Below are positions 32,222 through 39,592 of a DNA stretch of 64,000 nt, in pieces; positions within the stretch are counted from its first letter, which is position 1; every line of letters starts with the position of its first letter. The position numbers and the translations under genes were made by a program. The notes below the pieces were generated by a model, which searched no databases, was not told the DNA's origin, and saw only the letters and a program-made list of their open reading frames with translations. This DNA comes from UMGS363 sp051881815 (lineage in GTDB: Bacteria; Bacillota; Clostridia; Oscillospirales; Ruminococcaceae), in contig JBJEQP010000041.1 in assembly GCA_051881815.1 (NCBI GenBank), forward strand, positions 62,001 through 126,000, read 5' to 3'.

Positions 32222-32884
32222 ATGATAAAAAAGGATAAGATCGGCAGAGTTGTTATCTATGACAGTCAGGACAGAATGCTGCTTGCAACAAAGTCGGTGT
32301 ATTTCCCGAAGGACTTCTTCCGCATTAAGGACCGCGACCTCGTTATGATCAAGGGCTCGGGGCTTCCTCTTATCCCGAAAGATGAGTATATAGCCGCTGT
32401 TTTTGAATATATAAACGGTTTGAGAATGAAATATAAAACCTCTGTGGATCTTTCGACCGAGTATCAGATGAACTTCCATGTCGGTGAAGGGATCGCACTT
32501 GAAGAAAGAAGAGCTTCGTTCAAGATCAATGCGGAATTTGATATAAATTCTCCTTTTTATATCCGAAATGATGAGCTTGTCAACTTCGATAAGCCGCTTG
32601 ACATACATATCTGCAACATCAATCTCGGCGGAGTTTATATGAAGACAAGCTTCGATTTTGAACCGGGAGATCAGCTTATGCTTGAATTTTTCGGCGGAGA
32701 GGTCGAGCTTCTGACCGAGGTGCTCCGTGCGCAGACGGTTTTGGGGACGGATGTTGTTGACGGCTACGGCTGCCGCTTCCTCAACATCACCCAGTCACAG
32801 GAAGAACGCCTTGCAAGATTTATTTTCGAGATCCAGATCGCGGAAAGAGAAAAGCTGAAACAGCAGCAGAATAAGGGATTTTGA
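32222..32884 (+). CDS. PilZ-like domain protein, divergent
   Basis: A 220-residue soluble protein. The N-terminal 95 residues resemble a YcgR-type N-domain. The C-terminal part has a PilZ-like barrel with Glu-Arg-Arg-Ala-Ser-Phe-Lys (consensus Arg-x-x-x-Arg) and Asn-Ile-Asn-Leu-Gly-Gly (consensus Asp-x-Ser-x-x-Gly), then Tyr-Gly-Cys-Arg-Phe-Leu and a terminal helix. Several c-di-GMP-contacting positions are changed, so binding is uncertain. YcgR-like proteins couple c-di-GMP to flagellar motor function. GGAGGGAG precedes the ATG. It heads a three-gene run ending about 320 bases before flgB. Confidence 0.72.
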   Translation: MIKKDKIGRVVIYDSQDRMLLATKSVYFPKDFFRIKDRDLVMIKGSGLPLIPKDEYIAAVFEYINGLRMKYKTSVDLSTEYQMNFHVGEGIALEERRASFKINAEFDINSPFYIRNDELVNFDKPLDIHICNINLGGVYMKTSFDFEPGDQLMLEFFGGEVELLTEVLRAQTVLGTDVVDGYGCRFLNITQSQEERLARFIFEIQIAEREKLKQQQNKGF

Positions 32885-32887
32885 TCT

Positions 32888-33664
32888 ATGGCAAAAATAA
32901 TAGTTGTGACAAATCAGAAGGGCGGAGTCGGAAAAACAACGACCTGCGCCGCATTTACAGGAATATTCCGCAGCAGGGGCAAGAAGGTTCTTGCGATAGA
33001 TATGGATCCGCAGGGCAATCTCTCGTTCTCGCTCGGAACGGAGGACAGAGGCTACACCATCCACGATGTAATGACGGGTGCCTGCGATATCCGTGATGCG
33101 ATCAAAACCACGCATATCTGCGATGTGATAACGTCAAATATCCTCCTGTCGGGAAGTGAACTGGAGCTTCCTCCCGAACAGCGTGAGTTTATTTTGAGAG
33201 AGATACTTAAAACTGTGCGCGACGAGTACGATTATATTATAATTGATACTCCGCCTGCGCTTTCCGTGCTTACGATAAACGCATATACAGCGGCGGATGA
33301 TCTTATTATCCCGATGACGCCCGAGATACTTTCGCTTCAAGGAATAGCACAGCTGCGCGAAACTATTCTTGCCGTCAAGAAATACTATAATAAAAAGCTT
33401 AATATAAGGGGAATTCTCCTTACAAAATATGTAAGGAACCAGCAGCTTGCGAGTGAAGTTGCCGAAATGGTTGAGATCGTCGCAGAACAGCTCGGAACGG
33501 TCGTGCTTGAAAACAAGATATCCGTTTCCGTGGCAGTCGCCGAGGCTCCTGCACATCAGGAGGTAATTACAACCTATTCTCCGAACTGCCGTGCAGCGAG
33601 GGACTATGTAAAGGCTTGCGAGGCACTTTATCCCGAGATAATCATACCAAAAAAGAAAAGATAA
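32888..33664 (+). CDS. ParA/Soj-type ATPase, possible FlhG substitute
   Basis: A 258-residue ATPase with deviant Walker A Lys-Gly-Gly-Val-Gly-Lys-Thr-Thr near residue 11, Met-Asp-Pro-Gln-Gly-Asn (A') near 40 and Ile-Ile-Asp-Thr-Pro-Pro-Ala (Walker B). This matches Soj/ParA-family partition ATPases more than the classic FlhG, but no ParB gene is nearby. It starts three bases after the PilZ-like gene and is followed by the ComFB-like gene, just upstream of the flagellar operon. In many relatives the MinD/ParA-like FlhG next to flhF sets flagellar number and place; here that slot is empty, so this protein could serve. That role is inferred. Confidence 0.88.
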   Translation: MAKIIVVTNQKGGVGKTTTCAAFTGIFRSRGKKVLAIDMDPQGNLSFSLGTEDRGYTIHDVMTGACDIRDAIKTTHICDVITSNILLSGSELELPPEQREFILREILKTVRDEYDYIIIDTPPALSVLTINAYTAADDLIIPMTPEILSLQGIAQLRETILAVKKYYNKKLNIRGILLTKYVRNQQLASEVAEMVEIVAEQLGTVVLENKISVSVAVAEAPAHQEVITTYSPNCRAARDYVKACEALYPEIIIPKKKR

Positions 33665-33676
33665 GGAGGAATTTGT

Positions 33677-34120
33677 ATGGCAGGCAGCGCCGCAGCAAAG
33701 ACTACGCACAAGACCGAAGCGGTAATGAAGCTTATTACAGGGAAAAGTGTTGCGACTAACCCGATAATTGATAACGAATTCAAGCAGTCTGTCATAGAAA
33801 TGCACTCAAACAGCAATAAAACTGCGAAAAAAAACGAGCCGAAGCCCAAGCCGCCCGAAGCGACCGAGATATGCGTAAGCTCCGAGCTTATAACCGAGCT
33901 TCTGCCGTCTGCGCTGAAAAGGTTCAACTGCTGCAGCTGCGACAGGTGCTTTGCCGAAGCAATGGCAGACGCTCTGGACGCTGTTCCTTACCTTTCGTGC
34001 AAGATAAGAACTCCGCAGGATAAGAAAAAAGCAGACGAAATGAAGGCAAAATACACACGCAGCGTTACTAACGAGATGGTAAAGATCGCTATTCGCCGCC
34101 GTGCACTTCCAAAGCATTAA
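33677..34120 (+). CDS. ComFB-like protein
   Basis: A 147-residue protein with a flexible, Lys/Pro-rich N-terminal half and a C-terminal domain of about 75 residues with a Cys-Cys-Ser-Cys-Asp-Arg-Cys cluster followed by Ala-Met-Ala-Asp-Ala-Leu-Asp-Ala-Val-Pro. This is the pattern of late competence ComFB domains (C-x-C-x-x-C then Ala-Leu-Asn-x-Leu-Pro-Pro). Some cyanobacterial ComFB proteins have been described as cyclic-dinucleotide binding; whether this one is cannot be read. AAGGAGG precedes the ATG. The TAA stop is the start of a TACTAAT element end. Confidence 0.65.
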   Translation: MAGSAAAKTTHKTEAVMKLITGKSVATNPIIDNEFKQSVIEMHSNSNKTAKKNEPKPKPPEATEICVSSELITELLPSALKRFNCCSCDRCFAEAMADALDAVPYLSCKIRTPQDKKKADEMKAKYTRSVTNEMVKIAIRRRALPKH

Positions 34121-34127
34121 TACTAAT
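34118..34127. repeat. TACTAAT element, left end only (copy D)
   Basis: TAATACTAATAACC is identical to the first 14 bases of copy A and overlaps the ComFB-like stop. No matching ATTAGTA right end follows within 300 bases; a terminator hairpin comes immediately after. It may be a remnant or chance. Confidence 0.45.
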
Positions 34128-34131
34128 AACC

Positions 34132-34165
34132 GAGCATATACGGGGAACGTGTATGCTCTTTTTAT
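34132..34165 (+). terminator. Terminator after the ComFB-like gene
   Basis: GAGCATATAC (34132-34141) pairs with GTGTATGCTC (34149-34158; one G-T pair), then TTTTTATTT. It separates the trio from the flagellar operon. Confidence 0.85.
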
Positions 34166-34439
34166 TTGCTTCCATTCTTATAAATTTTTGTTTATTACAA
34201 ACAAAAAAATCCGTTAATTTTATCATAATATACAATTTTTGGAAGTGAATTTGTTACATTTGGGGAAAATCCATAGAATTTATTAAAAAAAATTGTTACA
34301 GGCGTGGGGGTAAATTTTTCAATATCTCTTGTATTTTTTATTAAAAAGGTTTATACTTATAAAGGAGTACTATACCCTTTTAAGGGGTAATCTGCCATTT
34401 TGAAGGATCAGTCCGTTTAATTGACCCGGGAGGTATATA
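34166..34439 (+). other. Leader region of the flagellar operon
   Basis: About 270 AT-rich bases. They hold the putative promoter at 34329-34357 and, in the transcript, a small TACCC/GGGGTA stem. I looked for a c-di-GMP riboswitch because of the downstream genes and did not recognise one. No ORF. Confidence 0.5.
34329..34357 (+). promoter_or_regulatory. Putative promoter of the flagellar operon
   Basis: TTGTAT, 17 bases, TATACT. This is a sigma-A-like site, as expected for early flagellar genes; I see no sigma-28 type sequence here. Confidence 0.55.
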
Positions 34440-34820
34440 ATGGGACTTTTTGATAATAAGATTCAGACTCTTTCCGAGCAGACGCTCGATGCAGCATGGT
34501 ATAAGCAGCGTGTTATATCGAATAATATCGCAAATGTTTCCACGCCCGATTTTAAAGCGAAGACCGTGGACTTCGGACTTGTGCTCAAAGAAGAGATGTG
34601 CAAGTGCAATTACCATACGCCGACGGATAAAGAAAAGGGCAAGGTTTCGCTCAAAGTCACAACGACCTATGAAACCAACACAAATCAGCTTCTCAACGGC
34701 AACAATGTCGATATCGAAAAGGAGCAGCTCGATCTTGCCGATGTTCAGTATCAGTACAGCGCTCTTATGGATCAGATGAACAACAACTATGCGATGATCC
34801 GCACCGCTATCACAAAGTAA
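34440..34820 (+). CDS. flgB: Flagellar rod protein FlgB
   Basis: A 126-residue protein of normal length with the rod-family N-terminal motif Arg-Val-Ile-Ser-Asn-Asn-Ile-Ala-Asn-Val-Ser-Thr-Pro-Asp and a C-terminal coiled helix (Gln-Tyr-Gln-Tyr-Ser-Ala-Leu). It forms part of the proximal rod in the periplasmic/wall zone and is exported by the flagellar secretion system. GGGAGG precedes the ATG. It is the first gene of the structural operon, followed by flgC after 30 bases. Confidence 0.92.
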   Translation: MGLFDNKIQTLSEQTLDAAWYKQRVISNNIANVSTPDFKAKTVDFGLVLKEEMCKCNYHTPTDKEKGKVSLKVTTTYETNTNQLLNGNNVDIEKEQLDLADVQYQYSALMDQMNNNYAMIRTAITK

Positions 34821-34850
34821 CGATAGTTAAGGCTGTTACGGAGGTATAAA

Positions 34851-35342
34851 ATGTCATTTCTGAATTCACTTGATATCGGAGGCGCCGCACTTTCGGTGCA
34901 AAGGCTCCGAATGGATGTCATTTCACAGAATATTGCCAATCAGGGCACTTATAATACGGCGGTCGGCGACGATCCATACTGCCGTCAGCTCGTTGTCGTT
35001 TCCGAGAAGAAGACCTTCAGCGAAGAAATGGAAAAGTTCAACACCGAGGATGACGGTCCGAAGTACCGCCGCGGCACATATTTCCTTTCACATCGGAATA
35101 AATACAAATACGCAGGCTGCACCGTTACCGAGATAATCAATGACGATGCGCCGTTTGTTCCCGTCTACGACCCCGACAATCCGCTTGCGGACGAGGACGG
35201 TTATATCTATCAGAGCAACGTTGACAACAGCAAGGAGCAGATGGATCTTCTCGCTGCACAGCGCTGCTATGAAGCGAACGCTTCCGCAATAGCCGCAGTA
35301 AAGGCTATGCTCACAAAGGCAATGTCACTTAACGGTAAATAA
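34851..35342 (+). CDS. flgC: Flagellar rod protein FlgC
   Basis: A 163-residue rod protein with Val-Ile-Ser-Gln-Asn-Ile-Ala-Asn-Gln near the N-terminus and the C-terminal Met-Asp-Leu-Leu-Ala-Ala-Gln-Arg-Cys-Tyr-Glu-Ala-Asn-Ala motif (usually Arg-Ala-Tyr-Glu-Ala-Asn). It stacks with FlgB and FliE in the proximal rod. It is slightly longer than typical because of a basic, Tyr-rich stretch near residues 60-85. Confidence 0.92.
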   Translation: MSFLNSLDIGGAALSVQRLRMDVISQNIANQGTYNTAVGDDPYCRQLVVVSEKKTFSEEMEKFNTEDDGPKYRRGTYFLSHRNKYKYAGCTVTEIINDDAPFVPVYDPDNPLADEDGYIYQSNVDNSKEQMDLLAAQRCYEANASAIAAVKAMLTKAMSLNGK

Positions 35343-35360
35343 TGAAAGGCAGATAATACT

Positions 35361-35672
35361 ATGTTTATTGTTCCTATTTCAAGCGCTATTTCGCCCGTTC
35401 AGTCGGTTTTTGATAAAGAGAACGAGCAGGTAAAGGAAATAACCGAAAGCACTCCGCAGTTCTCCGATGTTTTCAAGGATGTTTTCAATGACGTTCAGGA
35501 AACACAGCAGCAGACCAATATCGACGCTGTAAAGATCATGCAGGGCGACATTGACGATCTCCATACTATTTATAATAATATGACAAAGGCTTCGATCGCT
35601 GTCGAGACCTTTGTTGCGGTAAAAAATGCCGCAGTTGATGCTTATAATCAGGTTCTCCAGATCACAATGTGA
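35361..35672 (+). CDS. fliE: Flagellar hook-basal body protein FliE
   Basis: A 103-residue helical protein with an acidic middle and the conserved C-terminal Ala-Ser-Ile-Ala-Val-Glu-Thr-Phe-Val-Ala-Val-Lys-Asn-Ala and Ala-Tyr-Gln-Glu-type Ala-Tyr-Asn-Gln-Val-Leu. FliE joins the MS ring to the rod and is among the first exported substrates. It is placed normally between flgC and fliF. Confidence 0.9.
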   Translation: MFIVPISSAISPVQSVFDKENEQVKEITESTPQFSDVFKDVFNDVQETQQQTNIDAVKIMQGDIDDLHTIYNNMTKASIAVETFVAVKNAAVDAYNQVLQITM

Positions 35673-35722
35673 TCGGGGCTTTAAGCAGATCAATCTTTTA
35701 ATTCGGGAAGGAAAAATCATAA

Positions 35723-37351
35723 ATGGATATGAAGGAACAGCTTTCAAAGCTTTCAACTTCGTTCAAGCAGTTCTGGGAAGCCCAGGAGAAAAAACGAAAG
35801 ATAGCGTACATAGCGATACTTGTTGCGATCGTTCTTATCGCTGTTATCGTTGTTATTATCTTGAATAAAAAAGAATATACCGTTCTTTTTGAGGGACTTG
35901 AAGCAAGCGAGGCTTCGGAGATCGTCACGGCGATACAGGATCTCGGCTACGATGTAACGCTCAAAAGCGGCGGCGTTATCATGGTCCCTGCAGGAACGGA
36001 AAACGTTCTTACAATGGAAATGGCTATGAAGGGCTATCCGAAGAGCGCACTCAACTACAATCTTTACACAGATAATATAGATATGTTCACGACCTCCTCA
36101 CAGGAGAGAGAGTATGCGAGGATGATGCTCGAACAACGCCTTGGAGCCATTGTCGGAACCTTCGAGGGCGTTCAGAAAGCTACCGTGACTATATCTATAC
36201 CCGAGCAGAAGAACACCGTTATCTCATCGCTTCGTCAGGAGCCGACCGCTGCCGTAACGGTATATCTCAACAGCGACTACAAGCTCACGGACAAGCAGAT
36301 CGTCGGCATCAGAAATACGGTCAGAAACGGTCTTGCAGGTCTTACAGATGAGAATATCAGCATCGTTGACGGATATGGTATCCCACAGATCGAGGGCGAG
36401 AATGAGATCGACGTTATCGCTGACGAAACAAGAAAATTTGCGTTCAAGACAAATCTTGAAAATTCGATAAAGAACAAGATCCTCGAGCTTCTTATCCCTA
36501 TTTACGGCGATGACGGAGTTTCCGCGGCAGTAAATATAGTGCTGAACTTCGACAAAAAGGTTTCCGAGAATACAAACTATTCTCCCGATGGGAACGGAAA
36601 TACGGGCGTCCTCCAGCACGGCGACGCTTCCGAAGCCTCGGGCGGAACCACCGCTGACGGCGGCGTTATCGGCGTTGAAACCAATGCAGACGATACATAT
36701 CCTACGGGAACCACGGGCGGAAACGGCGCATGGACGGAAAATTCCGTTTCAAACACATATCTTGTTGACACATACAAGGAGCAGGTCGAAAAGGCAGGCT
36801 ATACCATTGACGGACTTTCCATTTCGACTGTCATTTATACGGACTACATCTCCGAAGCGCAGAGAATGGATCTTGTGAACCTCGTTGCAAACGCAGGCGG
36901 TGTAAATCCCGAGGTTGCACAGGACGTTGTAACCGTTACGAACTTTCCGAAATTCGGTACGGATGTTACATCGGAGACCGCTCCCGTTTATCTCTTCGGA
37001 CTTACGCTTAATCAGCTTATCGTTGCAGCAGCTATACTTCTCATACTTCTTATCATTATTGTTGTTGTGCTTGTTATCACTTCAAGAAATGCAAAGACCA
37101 ATAGAGCAAAATTCGAGCAGCAGATACTTGCTTCCGAAGCGCTTGCAGGTGCGGACGGAGAAGAGATCGTCGATACCTTCACAATGAATCTCGACGGTTC
37201 AAATCCTGCCGACATTCCGAGTCTTACGGGCGACGGCGAGGACACCAAGGAGGTCGCTATCCGCAGAGAGATCAGCGAATTTGCAAAGAACAGCCCGGAG
37301 ATCGTGGCGCAGCTGCTTAAAAACTGGATGAAAGACGAAACGGAGGAGTAA
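35723..37351 (+). CDS. fliF: Flagellar M-ring protein FliF
   Basis: A 542-residue protein with one membrane helix near residues 25-47, a large extracytoplasmic region with ring-building motifs (Asp-Leu-Gly-Tyr-Asp-Val and Val-Thr-Ile-Ser-Ile-Pro-Glu), a Gly/Thr/Asp-rich loop (about 285-340), a second helix near 430-455 and a C-terminal cytoplasmic tail that should bind FliG. It builds the MS ring, the foundation of the basal body. Length is normal. Confidence 0.93.
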   Translation: MDMKEQLSKLSTSFKQFWEAQEKKRKIAYIAILVAIVLIAVIVVIILNKKEYTVLFEGLEASEASEIVTAIQDLGYDVTLKSGGVIMVPAGTENVLTMEMAMKGYPKSALNYNLYTDNIDMFTTSSQEREYARMMLEQRLGAIVGTFEGVQKATVTISIPEQKNTVISSLRQEPTAAVTVYLNSDYKLTDKQIVGIRNTVRNGLAGLTDENISIVDGYGIPQIEGENEIDVIADETRKFAFKTNLENSIKNKILELLIPIYGDDGVSAAVNIVLNFDKKVSENTNYSPDGNGNTGVLQHGDASEASGGTTADGGVIGVETNADDTYPTGTTGGNGAWTENSVSNTYLVDTYKEQVEKAGYTIDGLSISTVIYTDYISEAQRMDLVNLVANAGGVNPEVAQDVVTVTNFPKFGTDVTSETAPVYLFGLTLNQLIVAAAILLILLIIIVVVLVITSRNAKTNRAKFEQQILASEALAGADGEEIVDTFTMNLDGSNPADIPSLTGDGEDTKEVAIRREISEFAKNSPEIVAQLLKNWMKDETEE

Positions 37352-37354
37352 GCA

Positions 37355-38365
37355 ATGCCTGATATCCAAGAACTTACAAACCTGCAGAAGGCTGCGATCG
37401 TTGTTACTTCGATCGGTGCGGAAAATGCTGCCTACGTTTATAAAAGACTTTCCGATGATGATGTTGAAAAGCTTACATACGAGATATCATGTCTGCCGTA
37501 CCTTGAGGCAAGCGTTGTGGATGCTACTCTTAACGAATTCTATGAGCTTTGCCTTACCCAGAAGGTAATTTCCGAGGGCGGTGTTGAATACGCAAGAGCA
37601 GTTCTTGAAAAGGCTTACGGCGCCGAACAGGCGAGCAAGCTCATGGAGCGTGTTTCCAAGTCGATGCAGACGAAAGCATTCGAGTTCGTCAGAAAATCCG
37701 ACTACAAGAACCTCCTTGCAATTATCCAGAACGAAAATCCGCAGACTATCGCTCTCGTTCTTTCCTATGTCAAGTCCGAGCAGGCTTCCGCCGTGCTCCA
37801 GGAGCTTCCTAAAGAGAAGAGAGTTGAAGTTGTTGAAAGGATCGCAAAGATGGAGTCGGCTTCGCCGGAAACTATCCATTCTATCGAAGAAACGCTCGAA
37901 AGAAAGTTTGCAGCAGTCGTTTCTATGGATCTTACCACGGTCGGCGGCGTAAACTTTGTTGCCGATATCCTCAACAAGGTCGACAGAGGAACAGAAAAGC
38001 ATATCTTCGACGAACTCTCCTCGAAGGATCCTGCTCTTGTTGAAGAGATCAAGAAGAAGATGTTCGTTTTCGAGGATATCCTCGGACTCGACTCTATGTC
38101 TATCCAGCGTTTTATCAGAGATGTCGAAGCGAAGGATCTCGCGATCGCCATCAAGGGTTCAAACTCCGAGGTTGCCGCCGCTCTCTACGCAAATATGCCG
38201 CAGAGAATGCAGGAGTCCATCCAGCAGGAGATCGAGTATCTGCATAATGTCCGTATGCGTGACGTTGACGAAGCACAGCAGAGGATCGTTGGCATCATAA
38301 GACACCTCGAAGAAGAAGGCGAGCTTGTTATCGGCAAGGGCGGAGAGGACGAGATAATTGCTTAA
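37355..38365 (+). CDS. fliG: Flagellar motor switch protein FliG
   Basis: A 336-residue protein starting three bases after fliF. It has the middle-domain motif Glu-Asn-Pro-Gln-Thr-Ile-Ala-Leu-Val-Leu-Ser (usually Glu-His-Pro-Gln) and a C-terminal torque domain. In the torque helix the usual Asp-Asp-Arg-Ser-Ile-Gln reads Asp-Ser-Met-Ser-Ile-Gln, and Gly-Pro-Val-Arg reads His-Asn-Val-Arg, so at least one conserved charge is missing. FliG couples MotA to rotor turning at the C-ring top. Its stop lies inside the start of fliH. Confidence 0.92.
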   Translation: MPDIQELTNLQKAAIVVTSIGAENAAYVYKRLSDDDVEKLTYEISCLPYLEASVVDATLNEFYELCLTQKVISEGGVEYARAVLEKAYGAEQASKLMERVSKSMQTKAFEFVRKSDYKNLLAIIQNENPQTIALVLSYVKSEQASAVLQELPKEKRVEVVERIAKMESASPETIHSIEETLERKFAAVVSMDLTTVGGVNFVADILNKVDRGTEKHIFDELSSKDPALVEEIKKKMFVFEDILGLDSMSIQRFIRDVEAKDLAIAIKGSNSEVAAALYANMPQRMQESIQQEIEYLHNVRMRDVDEAQQRIVGIIRHLEEEGELVIGKGGEDEIIA

Positions 38366-39209
38366 AATATACAAACCCCAGTCGTACAGCTACGGCAATT
38401 CCGAGCCTGTCAAAATAGACAATACCGTCATTCTTCCCGGTGATGAAAACGCCGAGCAGGAGCGGCTTTCACGCGAAGAGCTTGAAAAGCAGAAGCAGAG
38501 GGAGGCTGCCGAAAAGGAGGCGGAATTCCGTGCCGCTGTTGATCGTCAGGTCGCAGCCGCAGTGGAGGATTATCGGATAAAGACAGAGGCTGCACGAAAT
38601 GAGATAATCGAAAGAGCAAGGCTTGAAGCAAGAAGCATCGCAGAAGACGCAAAGACAGCGACCGCCGCCGTTATCGAAAAGGCTAACAAGGAGTGCGCTA
38701 TCTTAAAGGAAAAAGCGAAGGCGGAGGGCTTCAAAGAGGGCTATGACGAGGGCAAAAGGCAGTCGCTTGAAAAATGCAGCAAGTATGTTGATGCGTCTGC
38801 ACAGCTGCTTTCCGACATAAATTCACGCAAGGACGCATATTTTCTCGATAACGAGGCAGAAATGCGTGAAACGATCTGCGAAATGCTTGAAAAGATCACA
38901 GGCGAAGAGCTGAAGGTCAATCCGAAGGTCATTGAGAACATTATCGAAAATGCCGCAAAAAGCTTCCGCAACTCCGATTATATAAAAATTTCGCTTGCGC
39001 AGGGCGAGGTTTCGAAGGAGATCAAGACCGACGCAAAGCTTATCAAACAGATAATACCATATATCAAAGATATTGAGATAGAGATCCTTCCCGATGCGGA
39101 GGACGGCACTGTCATCCTCGACAACGGCGAAGAGATACTTGACGCTTCCGTTCCGACCCAGCTTGATTTCCTCAAAGAAATATTGAGGAATACAAGAGGA
39201 GAGGAATGA
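38358..39209 (+). CDS. fliH: Flagellar assembly protein FliH
   Basis: A 283-residue, highly charged protein. Residues 35-140 are an Ala/Glu/Arg coiled coil, and the C-terminal 130 residues have the FliH/YscL pattern ending Asp-Ala-Ser-Val-Pro-Thr-Gln-Leu. It forms a stator-like complex with ATPase FliI and feeds the export gate. The start is TTG, overlapping the fliG stop by eight bases, with GGAGAGG ahead. It is followed not by fliI directly but by a 380-base tandem repeat. Confidence 0.86.
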   Translation: MLKIYKPQSYSYGNSEPVKIDNTVILPGDENAEQERLSREELEKQKQREAAEKEAEFRAAVDRQVAAAVEDYRIKTEAARNEIIERARLEARSIAEDAKTATAAVIEKANKECAILKEKAKAEGFKEGYDEGKRQSLEKCSKYVDASAQLLSDINSRKDAYFLDNEAEMRETICEMLEKITGEELKVNPKVIENIIENAAKSFRNSDYIKISLAQGEVSKEIKTDAKLIKQIIPYIKDIEIEILPDAEDGTVILDNGEEILDASVPTQLDFLKEILRNTRGEE

Positions 39210-39213
39210 TCGA

Positions 39214-39592
39214 TATCTATTTTACCGAACCGTTAACTTTGAGCGTTTCGTAAAGTAACCTACAAACTGCCAAAGGTAGGATTCCCTTTAGTCAGAGTGA
39301 TATAAAGAAGTATCTATCGTTACCGAGCCGCCGACTTTGAGCGTTTCGCAAAGTGACCTGCGAACTGCCCAAGGGGGCTCCCCTTTAGTCAGACTGATAT
39401 AAAGAAGTATCTATCGTTACCGAGCCGCCGACTTTGAGCATTTCGTAAAGTAACCTGCGAACTGCCCAAGGGGGCTCCCCTTTAGTCAGACTGATATAAA
39501 GAAGTATCTATCGTTACCGAGCCGCCGACTTTGAGCGTTTCACAAATTAACCTGCGAACTGCCCAAGGGGGCTCCCCTTAGGAGAAACCCAC
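39214..39592 (+). repeat. 97-bp tandem repeat, four copies, between fliH and fliI
   Basis: Units start at 39214, 39311, 39408 and 39505, always 97 bases apart. Units 2 and 3 differ at only three positions, unit 1 is more diverged and unit 4 is shortened and ends in the AGGAG of fliI. Each unit can form TTCG(C/T)A with TGCGAA and AAGGGG with CCCCTT stems (weaker in unit 1). The period is not a multiple of three and no frame is open throughout, so it is non-coding. Confidence 0.9.

Noticed and set aside
33134..33927. Minus-strand frames opposite the ParA-like and ComFB-like genes
   Set aside because: Opposite genes with clear Walker and Cys motifs; no start signals.
34166..34439. c-di-GMP riboswitch upstream of flgB
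   Set aside because: The known conserved core sequences could not be found; the leader is AT-rich with only a small hairpin.
39214..39592. Tandem repeats considered as a CRISPR array
   Set aside because: Units are contiguous and 97 bases long with no variable spacers, and no cas genes are present.
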